DNA of 64,000 nt from Argyresthia goedartella (taxonomy: Eukaryota; Arthropoda; Insecta; Lepidoptera; Argyresthiidae). The position numbers and the translations under genes were made by a program. The DNA lies in NCBI GenBank assembly GCA_949825045.1, contig OX463806.1, forward strand, positions 44,292,208-44,356,207, read 5' to 3'. Positions 20,690 to 29,924 of this stretch are shown piece by piece. Numbering within the stretch: the stretch's first letter is position 1; the number at the start of each line of letters is the position of its first letter. The notes under the pieces were generated by a model, which searched no databases, was not told the origin of the DNA, and saw only the letters and a program-made list of their open reading frames with translations.

Positions 20690-21599
20690 ATTTTATTTCA
20701 AATTAAATTAATAAGGGCATAGGTCATAATCATAATCATAAAACTCCTAAGGTTGTAAAAGGCATTTTCTATCAAGAATTTCTTTAAAATATTCTGAAAC
20801 CTTTTAAAATTTTCTATTTCTTTTATAGTAGGTGGTAGGTGATTATATATTTTGACACACATATTATAAGGGCCTGTGTCTACTAATACTAGGTTAGAAT
20901 CAGTTGCAGCTAATCTTGGGCGGGGTCTGAGATTTACAGGGCGCTCTCGAATAGGGAACATATGTCGGTTTTTCCTAACAAATAATGATAATTCCAAAAT
21001 ATATATTGAAGTTAAGGTGAGAATTTTGAAGATCTTGAAATACGGTCGACAGCTGGTCATTTGGTTTATATGAGCCAATATTCTTATGATTTTTTTTTGT
21101 AAGATAAAGATTTTTTGTATGTCAACAACTTGCCCCATAGTATGAAGCCATATTGAAGCCGGGAATGTGCGTAGGCATAGTAAGCCTTCTTGGCGGTTTC
21201 TAAATCGGTAGCCTTTTTTATTTCATATAGGGCGTAGGTAAAGCCAGATAATTTAGAGCTCAATTTGCTGATGTGTTGTTTCCAGTTTAGGTACGAGTCT
21301 ATGTGAATTCCTAAGAGGCAGTAGGTATTGACACATTCAATTGGCTTATTTTTAAATGAAAAGTTTATCTCTAAAGGTGTTGTTTGATATGGATGAAACT
21401 GAATTAGTTTAGTTTTATTTAGGTTTATGTCTAGATTATGGTCCTCAAGCCAATTTACTATTGTATTGAATGTGGAGTGTAGATGGTTGTTTAGGATGTG
21501 GGCGTCATTGCCTGGGATTAACACTGAGGTGTCATCAGCGAACAGAGTGCATGAGTTATCTATTACTTTAGGAAGGTCGTTTATATATATCAGAAACAG
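20690..21599 (-). mobile_element. LINE RT, 3' half (interrupted by BEL/Pao)
   Basis: On the - strand this encodes the second half of a LINE reverse transcriptase. The FADD catalytic block (SCTLFADDTSVLIPG) is followed by HSTFNTIVNWLEDHNLDINL, LLGIHIDSYLNWKQHISKLS, and a C-terminus (ILQKKIIRILAHINQMTSCR; YNHLPPTIKEIENFKRFQNI). One frameshift lies near 21110. The open frame is cut at 21599 by the BEL/Pao LTR. Its upstream half resumes beyond 26799. The 3' tail is an (ATTTT)n run at about 20680. Confidence 0.85.
21595..21599 (+). repeat. BEL/Pao target-site duplication AACAG
   Basis: AACAG immediately precedes the TG of the left LTR and recurs immediately after the CA of the right LTR (26799-26803). 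Excising the element with one copy of this repeat restores a continuous LINE reading frame across the junction, which confirms the boundaries. Confidence 0.93.
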
Positions 21600-22142
21600 T
21601 GTTCGATTCCAAATCGATATTCGATCGATGGTTTCGGAACGGCCATTTTGAATTTGACGTTGCTGCCAACCTAGCAGTTTTTGACAACTGACAGACGAAA
21701 GCCCTCGCATTGTAACGCGTATTGATTAGGGTATTGAAATTAAATCGCAAGCCATCTGGAATGTATTCGGGTTCCCCTCAGGATTGTCTATATAGCTGAG
21801 TGTGTTGTGGTTCCCCGAACCAGATAAAGTTCGCATTTACGTGGCCGATTGGTTTTTCCCACGTAACATAACCTGTGTTGGAACACTGTGTTCGTCGAAG
21901 CTGGCCTGCCAGTCATACCTGGTTGGCTGAAGAACCTGTCTACCAAGAAGAGCCTAGGGTGCACCCGGGCCTTGCAGAGAGACAGGAGGTTGACGGGACC
22001 GAAGCACAGACCAGGTTAGATCGACTCCATAATTACTAGCTCGGTGAATCGCCGACGTTCAAACTTCTTGGCATCTGATCGCTACGCTACCTCGTAGCTG
22101 ATGGGCCCCTGCGAGGTCATTGGGTGCCGAGAAGCCTGAACA
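21600..22142 (+). repeat. 5' LTR of BEL/Pao element
   Basis: The repeat begins TGTTCGATTCC and ends GCCTGAACA, and is matched almost base for base by 26259-26798. A TATA-like box (ctatatag) is at 21788. Differences from the 3' LTR include small indels near 21685 and 21745 and a handful of substitutions. Confidence 0.93.
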
Positions 22143-22759
22143 TTTTGGTAGCAAGAGCGTGGTTTCCTGAGATTTGCAGCCGTCAAGGGCTCCAGGAACC
22201 CACGATTTGGGACTATCAATCTGTAGGTATAGGCGGTTACTAGCTAACTTGGTGTTGTTCCTGTATCCACATAGATTGGTAGTATTGTAAGCTATAAGTC
22301 TATTGCTGGTAGTAGACAGACAGATATTACAGTTTTCCCTAAATGACCAGTTGTACTGAGATGTGACTCAGAATAGTAGGTACTCAACTTAGGTACATTG
22401 TAGGTGAATTGAAATTTGCATTGAAGTACCAGTTAGTCAATCTATTAGTGGTCTAGTAATGCTAATGAATGTTTGGTTAACATAGGTAGTTACATCTATT
22501 GATAGCAGGCTATTACATTGTTTTCAGTTTATAGCAATTTATAACTTGAACTAATATTGACTATCTGTGTGTGTTATAATGATAAAGGGAAACTAAATTG
22601 TTATTTACAGAATTTATATAGATATAAAACTCGGTTCCTATTGTTTAAGGAAATCAACATTGTTTAAGTTATAGTTTAGGGTTCCCTCGTTTGGGTTGTA
22701 GACTGGAGGGTCCAATAAAATTGAGTTACTGCAAATTGTGAGTAAGTATCGTTCCGATC
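22143..22759 (+). promoter_or_regulatory. BEL/Pao 5' leader and primer-binding region
   Basis: The untranslated leader starts ttttggtagcaagagcgtgg. The TGG at 22146-22148 could pair with a tRNA CCA end, as expected for a minus-strand primer site. I could not identify the tRNA. The leader is AT-rich and carries no open frame before the Gag ATG. Confidence 0.55.
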
Positions 22760-24583
22760 ATGTCGTTATCTGAAATCCAGAAGGGTGTTTCTAAGGAACT
22801 CAGATGGTTTTCCTCCGCACACGGTCTGATAGACCGTTTAGATAGGCATGATGTGGTATTGGAGCGGTCTATGGACGTTAAGGAACGTTACAACAGGGTG
22901 CTCGAATTGTCCGCGCAGGCGGAATCAGTTGATGGTTGCGCACCTGACAGGCTGTCACGGTTGCTAGGGGATGTCGACCAATGTATGGAGATGGCAGCTG
23001 CTATCACGCAGAAGGCTGCGGACATACGTAGACAGCGCGAGTCCAGCCATGGTGGTGACATTGAAGCACCTCTGCCGCTTCAGGGTTCAGGGTCCAGGTT
23101 ACCGGCCATAACTATGCCTACTTTTGACGGAGTGTCCGGTGAATGGATGAGCTTCATCAATCTGTTCGACAGTTTGGTGCACATGCGATCGGACATTACC
23201 AAGTCTGTCAAGATGGCTCAGCTGGTGGCAGCATTGAGGGGTGAGCCTAGGGAGCTGGTCGCTCATTTGACAGTTACGGAGGGTAACTATGAAACGGCCA
23301 GGCAATTGTTGGTCAGACGTTACCACAACAAACGGAGGTTGGCCGATGCCCAACTGAACCGTTTGTTTAGCATCCCGGTTGTGAACAAGGTCGGGGCCAT
23401 ACAGACGGAGGTTTTGAACCCGTTGTTGTCCGTCACCAAGGCTCTAGAGAATCTTGGACTTCCGGTTGGTGAATGGTCGTACCTACTGCTGTACATTGTA
23501 CTTTCCCGCCTACCCGCTGACGTGCAGACTCGTTTCGAACAGTCTCACGGGAGGTCGGCCGAGGACCTGCCCGCCTTCTCCGACTTGGTCGGATTCTTGG
23601 AAGAGGAGGCTCGACGGGCAGAGAATTTGGGGTTGACGGTCACCCATCCTTCGGAGCCACAGAGAGCTGCCGGGAGCGCTGTGAGTAGGGGCCCTCCGAC
23701 GAGGAAGGACCGCACCAACCGGCAGTCGTATGGGACTGTGAGTGCATTGACCCCACATAGTGAGACCTGCCCATGTTGTAGGCAGATTGGCCATGCTGTG
23801 GCCAATTGCAATAAGTTCGGGGAACTTAGGGTTGAGGGACGGCGCCGGATGGCCAAGCAGCGGAGCTGGTGTTTCCTGTGCCTCGGGCCACACATGGCTA
23901 GGTACTGCACGCGCACAAAAATGTGCGGATATTGTGGTGGGGCCCACAACAATCTGTTGTGCATGAACCGGTCCGGCCAACAGCCACCACAGGGCCGTAC
24001 CCAGGGTGACACGGCATGGGGCCCTGAGAATTCGTTTGCGACTCGGAGCGCAACTCAGGGGCCAATGTCCCCACGTGCACAGGGCGGTACTAGGGTGCAG
24101 GGCCGCACTCAGGGTCATCACATGGGGGGCCCTGAGTTTTCGGTTGCGACTCAGCATCCGACTCAGCGGGCAATGGGGCCACAAGCACGCAGCCACCCAG
24201 GGGTGCAGGGCCGCACTCAGGGTCATCACATGGGGGGCCCTGAGTTTTCGGTTGCGACTCAGCATCCGACTCAGCGGGACATTGGGTATGTTGAGCAGGC
24301 CGTAACGGGCGGGTGGCATGAGACACCTTCGAGCTATGCGGATGCGGTTCGGACGCCGCCTCAGTTGTCGCCCCGCTCGTCGCCTCGTCCTCGTCGGTCG
24401 CATGTGATGTCCCCCCCGCTCATGGAGCGGCCACGGTTGAATTCACGCCCACCCCCCTTCGGGGGGCGTCGTAGGGTGGCAATGGAACCGGCGCGTGGGC
24501 CATTTGTACAATGGGACCCTCTGGCGTATAGCTCCCTACCTGATCGGTTACAGGCACAGTGGGGCCCCGGGGGCCCTCGCTAG
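22760..24583 (+). CDS. BEL/Pao Gag polyprotein
   Basis: The 607-residue frame starts MSLSEIQKG and is uninterrupted. Residues 1-100 look coiled-coil-like. Residues about 115-290 are the Pao-type Gag core (LPAITMPTFDGVSGEWMSFI, then VAALRGEPRELV and ARQLLVRRYHNKRRLADAQL). Three zinc knuckles follow: CPCCRQIGHAVANC, CFLCLGPHMARYC and CGYCGGAHNNLLC. The C-terminal part is a Gly/Gln/Pro-rich linker with a 36-residue tandem repeat. It ends in a single TAG, after which pol continues in the same frame. Confidence 0.9.
   Translation: MSLSEIQKGVSKELRWFSSAHGLIDRLDRHDVVLERSMDVKERYNRVLELSAQAESVDGCAPDRLSRLLGDVDQCMEMAAAITQKAADIRRQRESSHGGDIEAPLPLQGSGSRLPAITMPTFDGVSGEWMSFINLFDSLVHMRSDITKSVKMAQLVAALRGEPRELVAHLTVTEGNYETARQLLVRRYHNKRRLADAQLNRLFSIPVVNKVGAIQTEVLNPLLSVTKALENLGLPVGEWSYLLLYIVLSRLPADVQTRFEQSHGRSAEDLPAFSDLVGFLEEEARRAENLGLTVTHPSEPQRAAGSAVSRGPPTRKDRTNRQSYGTVSALTPHSETCPCCRQIGHAVANCNKFGELRVEGRRRMAKQRSWCFLCLGPHMARYCTRTKMCGYCGGAHNNLLCMNRSGQQPPQGRTQGDTAWGPENSFATRSATQGPMSPRAQGGTRVQGRTQGHHMGGPEFSVATQHPTQRAMGPQARSHPGVQGRTQGHHMGGPEFSVATQHPTQRDIGYVEQAVTGGWHETPSSYADAVRTPPQLSPRSSPRPRRSHVMSPPLMERPRLNSRPPPFGGRRRVAMEPARGPFVQWDPLAYSSLPDRLQAQWGPGGPR
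24093..24308 (+). repeat. 108-base in-frame tandem repeat in Gag
   Basis: A 108-base unit (36 codons) starting around 24093 is repeated at 24201. The unit encodes VQGRTQGHHMGGPEFSVATQ and onward. A third, diverged unit (PQGRTQGDTAWGPEN) lies just upstream at about 23989. The repeats preserve the reading frame and sit in the linker after the zinc knuckles. Confidence 0.88.
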
Positions 24584-25852
24584 GAATTTGCGGCCCAACA
24601 ATTTGTTGCCCCCCAACCGGAGACGGTGGTGTTACCGATCGCCTCTGTGCTTGTTTGGGATTTGGCGGGCAACCCAACATACGTTCGCGCCCTATTAGAT
24701 TCTGGAGTTCAGGGCTGCATTGTATCGAATGATTTAGCAAAATGGTTGGGCCTCAATATAAATAATGTATCGCTGCCGAGGAAATTGGTCCCTGCTGGGG
24801 ATTACAGGGCAACCCTTCACGGGTTTTGTGATGCCTCTGAACGAGGGTTTGCGGCAGCGGTTTATTTGCGAACCGTCACCTCCACCGGGGAGGTCGACGT
24901 GCGTTTGGTTTTGGCAAAAAGCAAGGTAGCGCCTATTCGGACAAGGATGACGATTCCAAAACTGGAACTGTCCGGGGCTGCTCTTTTGACCAAACTTTTG
25001 AATCACACTCTAACAGTGTTGAGTGGGTCAGTGGTTTTGGAGGATACGGTGTACGCGTGGACGGACAGCCAGATTGTTTTGTGCTGGCTGAAGGCTTCGG
25101 TCCATAACTTAGAGGTTTTTGTTGCGAACCGTGTCTCCCAGATTGTGTCGTCTGAGGTCCCACTGACCTGGAGACATGTACCAGGAGAATTGAACCCGTC
25201 TGATTGTGCATCCAGGGGATGTCGGGCTCCTGAACTCGTTAGACACCATTTGTGGTGGGGACCACCCTGGCTTGCCAGGAGAGAATCGGACTGGCCCCAC
25301 AGCCATGTAGTAGTACCTTCGGATCATGGCCCCAGAGCGGCCGTGCATGTTACCCAGAAGGCTGAGGACCCTGACGCCGGGTTTCTGCTGGACCGGTATA
25401 GCTCATGTGTGTTTGTTTGTTTATCCACCGAGGCGGTACATCTCGAGCTCGTTGCTGATCTCTCGACAGAGGCTTTCATTGCTTGTTTGGATAGGTTTGT
25501 TTCTCGAAGGGGACTTCCAACTTTGATCCGCTCTGATAACGGCACTAACTACGTCGGTGCGGAACGATACTTACGAGGGATAGACAACTTTTTGAATGTA
25601 AATAAAGTGGATATTGGAACGGCCCTCTCCCGTCGGGGTATACAGTGTACCTTCAGCCCACCGAGTTGCCCCCACTGGGGTGGGATTTTTGAGGCCGTAG
25701 TTAAGTCAGCTAAGACGCACTTGGGGCGTATAGTAGGTCAGACCGCGCTGACTTTTGAGGAGCTCGCGACATTGTTTGTAAGATCGAGGCCGTTCTCAAT
25801 TCGCGACCGTTGTGTCCGCTCAGCTCGGATCCAAATGACCTGGAGGCTCTGA
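24584..25852 (+). pseudogene. BEL/Pao Pol remnant: protease, RNase H, integrase
   Basis: This frame follows the Gag TAG without a shift. A protease-like block (RALLDSGVQGCIVSNDLAKW) is joined at about 24805 to RNase H (HGFCDASERGFAAAVYL, MTIPKLELSGAALLTKLL, AWTDSQIVLCWL, RHVPGELNPSDCASRG). The reverse transcriptase that should lie between them is missing. A second junction near 25365 leads into the integrase core (FVCLSTEAVHLELVADLSTE, LIRSDNGTNYVGAERYL, CPHWGGIFEAVVKSAK) with the zinc-binding N-terminus gone. A one-base deletion near 25775 breaks the frame into the C-terminal domain. Confidence 0.88.
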
Positions 25853-26226
25853 CCCCAGGCCATTTCTTGATAGGACAGCCACTTAACGCGTTGCCCGAGC
25901 ACCCCTTCGAGGGAGTGAAATTGTATCGGTTGTCAAGGTATCAGATGTTGCAGCAGTTTACTCAGAATTTCTGGAAGCGTTGGTCGCTCGAGTATCTGCA
26001 TATCTTACAACAGCGCCTTAAGTGGACTGACAAAACTAGCCCCCCTAGTGTTGGTGACCTCGTTCTGGTTAAGGATGCTAACCTACCGCCACTACGTTGG
26101 CGCAGGGGGCGCATTGTTAACTTGTTCCCTGGCAAGGACGGGACCCCCCGGTCTGCGGAGGTTCTAGTAGGAGGCTCGGTTCTAAAACGAGCGGTAGCAA
26201 CGTTGTCTCGGCTGCCCGTAGATTAG
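25776..26226 (+). pseudogene. BEL/Pao integrase C-terminal domain
   Basis: After the one-base shift, the polyprotein continues in the next frame with SSDPNDLEALTPGHFLIGQP, FTQNFWKRWSLEYLHILQQR, VGDLVLVKDANLPPLRWRRG and a stop after LSRLPVD. This is the DUF5641-type tail typical of Pao integrases. The frame contributes the chromatin/target-interacting C-terminus in intact elements. Confidence 0.85.
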
Positions 26227-26258
26227 GGGACAGGTGGGTGCCTGTCCGGGCGGGTGAT
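26227..26258 (+). promoter_or_regulatory. Polypurine-rich region before 3' LTR
   Basis: The 32 bases between the pol stop and the 3' LTR are purine-rich in part (gattaggggacaggtgggtg) and include a small hairpin, ggacagg/cctgtcc. The position fits a plus-strand primer tract, but it is short and interrupted. Confidence 0.4.
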
Positions 26259-26798
26259 TGTTCGATTCCAAATCGATATTCGATCGATGGTTTCGGAACG
26301 GCCATTTTGAATTTGACGTTGCTGCCAACCTAGCAGTTTTTTGACAACTGACAGACGAAAAGCCTTCGCAATGTAACGCGTATTGATTAGGGTATTGAAT
26401 TTGCAAGCGATCTGGAATGTATTCGGGTTCCCCTCAGGATTGTCTATATAGCTGAGTGTGTTGTGGTTCCCCGAACCAGATAAAGTTCGCATTTACGTGG
26501 CCGATTGGTTTTTCCCACGTAACATAACCTGTGTTGGAACACTGTGCTCGTCGAAGCTGGCCTGCCAGTCATACCTGGTTGGCTGAAGAACCTGTCTACC
26601 AAGAAGAGCCTAGGGTGCACCCGGGCCTTGCAGAGAGACAGGAGTTTGACGGGAACGAAGCACAGACCAGGTTAGATCGACTCCATAATTAATAGCTCGG
26701 TGAATCGCCGACGTTCACACTTCTTGGCATCTGATCGCTACGCTACCTCGTAGCTGATGGGCCCCTGCGAGGTCATTGGGTGCCGAGAAGCCTGAACA
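26259..26798 (+). repeat. 3' LTR of BEL/Pao element
   Basis: This direct repeat of the 5' LTR (21600-22142) has the same TG...CA ends. It is followed by AACAG, the target duplication. Confidence 0.93.
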
Positions 26799-27605
26799 AA
26801 CAGCAAGCACCCTAGAGAACTGCCTTGTGGAATTGATTTGTGTACATTCACTGTTTCAGACTTGACTTTGGCGATATCACCTGTGAGGTGGTTGTGATGG
26901 TCTATTTCTGCATGTTGTGTACGATTGTCTAGTAAGATTCGAACCATTTGAGGGCTATGCCACGTACGCCGATACCTGATAGTTTTTGTAGCAAGATATT
27001 GTATAGCACCCGGTCATAAGCTTTGCTCATGTCTAGTAAAATGCCTATTCAGTTTTTTCCATCGTTTAATACGTTATTTATGTATGACGTTATTTATGTA
27101 AGACGTTCGCGTGTAAGACGTTATTTATGTATTTGAAAACGGTTAGTGTTGTCGACCTCGATTTCCTAAAGCCGTATTGATTATCGTCAAAAACATAAAA
27201 ATTTTCGCAAAAAGCATAGAGCTTGTTATACATAGCGGGTTCGAAAATCTTAGCAAGTGAGGACAGAAGGGCGATTGGGCGATAGTTATCGGTATTTTGT
27301 TTAGAATATTTTTTGTGTAATGGTCTAATTAATGACTTTTTTAGCAAATCAGGAAAGCAGCCGGAATTAAACGATTGATTAATCTGGTATGTTAGTGGAG
27401 CGGCTAGGAATTGAGGGCACTTTTTTAATAGTGATGTAGGAATGTCGTCGAAACCTGCGCTGTTTTTATTCTTTAATTTTTTTATAATTGGGTAGACTTC
27501 TTTTTTGGTTACAGGATGAATATAAAATGAGTTTTTGAGCGGTGATATTACAGGTCGCCCAAGCGGTGGTGTCGAGGGATGTATGAGATTTGAGTTTTCT
27601 ACCTA
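26799..27605 (-). mobile_element. LINE RT, 5' half (interrupted by BEL/Pao)
   Basis: The - strand holds the first RT blocks of the LINE cut at 21599: TDNYRPIALLSSLAKIFEPA, DNQYGFRKSRSTTLTVFKYI, then SIPQGSSLGCLLF running to the insertion site. A shift and a small direct duplication (acgttatttatgta) at 27070-27120 break the frame. The fragment is 5'-truncated near 27605, so the endonuclease is absent. Confidence 0.83.
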
Positions 27606-27720
27606 CCTGTCACTGCTATTAAATGTATCCTTTCCATCTTGGGTTTGCTGGAAGAAATCTCTTGTTAGAGAGAAGCTTTGTAAATGTCTTCTATAATCTT
27701 GTTGTCATTAAAAATATGTA

Positions 27721-27868
27721 AGTCAGCATCAGATATATGTGAGCAGGTTAGTTACTCAAAAAGATCTACACATCTTAAAAATCAGAAATATCGATACAGC
27801 CAAAGTGTCAAAATTATGTCAACACCCTCAGCTTGGATGTATCTGCTCACATATATCTGATGCTGACT
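27721..27868. mobile_element. Short MITE with 26-base perfect inverted ends
   Basis: agtcagcatcagatatatgt-gagcag at 27721-27746 is perfectly complementary to 27843-27868. The 148-base element has no coding capacity. Its interior (agatctacacatctt-aaaatcagaaatatc) is related to the stretch at 43920-44050, indicating a small family. Confidence 0.8.
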
Positions 27869-28002
27869 GTACGAACTCCGACCCGTAAGTCTCGGGTTCC
27901 CAATTCCCGATGCGATCGCATGTTCCAATCCCAGTAAAATACCCAATTGACGTGTGGTGCCTGAATCATGTTTCTTTTTTATACCTGATCCTGTGTCCTC
28001 AG

Positions 28003-28123
28003 GGCCTCAACTACAGTTCGCGTATGCTGCCGCTGACGCATACGCTGCTACTATGCGGCGACCGCGGCGGTCTCGTAGTCTACGAGCTGAGCGGCGGCGA
28101 CGTGGTGCGACGCGTGTTGCTAG
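28003..28123 (+). CDS. SCAP: SCAP WD40 exon
   Basis: This exon follows a cctgtgtcctcag acceptor in phase 0. It encodes GLNYSSRMLPLTHTLLLCGD and RGGLVVYELSGGDVVRRVLL, the SCAP blade equivalent to the vertebrate [27 protein letters not shown]. The WD dipeptide is replaced by VY in VVYEL. It ends in phase 1 at GGTAAAC. A 190-base intron follows. Confidence 0.88.
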
Positions 28124-28313
28124 GTAAACAGAGCATATACACACATAGAAACTGTTGTTCCCATATGCAGTCAGCTGCCGCCAATCCACAGTTTGATTCT
28201 GACAGGGCCACTTTCATTCTCATAGCGTATTTTTCGTTCACCTCCTCAAATCCGTCCACAGCCTCACGTAAGAAATCTTCCGAGTAACTTATACTTTTTA
28301 CATTTTATTTCAG

Positions 28314-28447
28314 GGCAAAGTGACAGCGGCATTTTTGTGCGACAAATACTCCCGCTGAAGGACGCTATCGTATGCGACTACGCGAACCAACTGCGAATAG
28401 TTCGCTTCCCGCTAGTTTCTAAATTGTCCGACATGAAGAGTGACTGA
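28314..28447 (+). CDS. SCAP: SCAP terminal exon
   Basis: The last coding exon starts after tttatttcag and encodes QSDSGIFVRQILPLKDAIVC, DYANQLRIVRFPLVSKLSDM and KSD before TGA (28445-28447). It corresponds to the SCAP C-terminus ([26 protein letters not shown] in vertebrates). The downstream 3' UTR end could not be fixed: no canonical AATAAA is close by. Confidence 0.9.
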
Positions 28448-29442
28448 ACGAAACCGCCATTGTAAGTGAGTGAAAACGTTCTTTACTTGGCACGGTGAAT
28501 TTGCTTTTTACAGATTTTCCTTGAATTACAGACGATATCAATGACCTGTAGCTCGATTATGCGGTCTAAAAGTAATTTTGATATTAATCGCATTGAAAAA
28601 TCGACTAATCAAAACAAGATCGTATAATGTCTTTTATTGCGACTGCTTGTTTATGCGATTGCGACTCGTAGTCGATCTTTCAATTTAACAGGTATTACGA
28701 TGGCTATCAGAAATTTATAATAATTCTACTGTTCACAACTCTCGTTCGCTCTCTTGACAACTATCCCGATACAATTAAATGTGTTAAATAATTATGCTCT
28801 GATGTTGACGAACATCCTTCTATACATAAATTTCAAAGGGTTCGTGATGGACCTTGCGGTACTGAATCAGCCTTCAGATTGTGTCTACTAAAGTCTGGTT
28901 CAGAAGCATAAAAACCTTGACACAAAGTAATCTGCTCGCGTCGACAGAAAAGGGTAGTCTCGCTCTCTTTGAGGCCATTTCCTCGCCGGCTCGGCATGTT
29001 CTCGGTACGGTATCGTTCATTCGATATTGTGAGCGTGAGGGAGTGAGTAAGCGATATTGTGGGTGAGCGGGCAGGCTTGAGTAGGAGCTGGCGGGTACCG
29101 ACGGGGGAGGCCTGCCGTTCTGTACAGATTCTGTGCAGAGACGTGCAAATGCGTCACAGAATCTGTATCAAAACAACTCGGTCTGAAAGCTGTCATTTAA
29201 GTACATGCGCTCGGTAAAGAATCTGTCCAGATTCGCTACAGAGGCATTACCGAACCGAAAACGTACCGACCCGGTAAGAAATTTGCACGTGCACAAACTT
29301 TGATGTATGTTTTGATGTTTTTTATATATATCAATCAGAGCTAACAGTCTTAAATACATAACAAAAACCACGGTGTATAGAGTGTGATGCTGACATTCGT
29401 GCGTACAAGTAGGAGGACTCGTTGGAGTATTAGTGGATATGT
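28448..29442 (+). other. SCAP 3' region, no further gene
   Basis: This is presumed 3' UTR and flanking sequence. A diverged inverted pair (acagattctgtg and cacagaatctgt, 29117-29164) is visible. No coding exon was recognised. Confidence 0.4.
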
Positions 29443-29924
29443 CGCAGTTAGTTGGTTAAATCAGACACTTAACTAACTCTCTCGACTGTTAATTAAATGT
29501 CGACGTTTAACCAAGTCACTAAAATTCCGTTAGACAAGTGAGTGAACGTAACGTTTAACGAGTTGTTTAAACGTTCCTAGGCAACAAGAAATATACAATA
29601 TGAATATTTTTTTATGTGTACTTATGTTTATGTTTTAAGTATTTTTGTTATTCTTACATGTTCACCTAACACAAAAGGTAAAGAGGGCTTCGCTTCGCTC
29701 ACACCCTTTTACCCTTCACCTAAGCTACCGCAATGTTTTGCCCTGATATAAGCTGTACAAACCAACTGTTGACGTGACGCCATCTTGTTTTCCAACACGC
29801 TGGCTTTCTGTAAGAAAGATTTTTATTTAATTCAATATGCTAGTGACTTGGTTTAACGTCGGCATTTAATGAACGGTCTAAAGAGTTAGTTAATTGTCTG
29901 ATTTAACCAACCAACTGCGACAGA
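29443..29924. mobile_element. Foldback element with hairpin module
   Basis: The ends are inverted repeats of about 80 bases with few mismatches (left gtcgcagttagttggttaaa, tcagaca-ttaactaactct; right its complement). Total length is 482 bases. The centre is module copy B. No coding region is present and no clear target duplication was found. Confidence 0.8.
29614..29749 (+). repeat. Recurrent hairpin module, copy B
   Basis: This matches the copy at 1398-1531 almost throughout: tttatgttttaagtattttt, cttacatgttcacctaacac, gggcttcgcttcgctcacac, cttcacctaagctaccgcaa, gccctgatat. It is placed centrally between the 80-base arms of the enclosing foldback element. Confidence 0.8.

Larger units (their letters stand above)
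21600..26798 (+). mobile_element. BEL/Pao LTR retrotransposon, internally deleted
   Basis: This 5.2-kb element has two LTRs of about 540 bases, a primer-binding-site-like TGG three bases after the left LTR (22146), a Gag of the Pao type (22760), and pol remnants in protease, RNase H, integrase and C-terminal order. The reverse-transcriptase domain is absent, so it is a deletion derivative. LTRs differ at roughly a dozen positions, which suggests a fairly recent insertion. It lies in the SCAP intron between exons at 18876 and 28003, in the same orientation as SCAP. Confidence 0.93.

Noticed and set aside
23510..24403. Long - strand open frame of 297 residues within the Gag region
   Set aside because: It is antisense to a clear Gag with zinc knuckles, is Arg/Pro/Leu-rich as expected of a GC-rich shadow frame, and has no domain.
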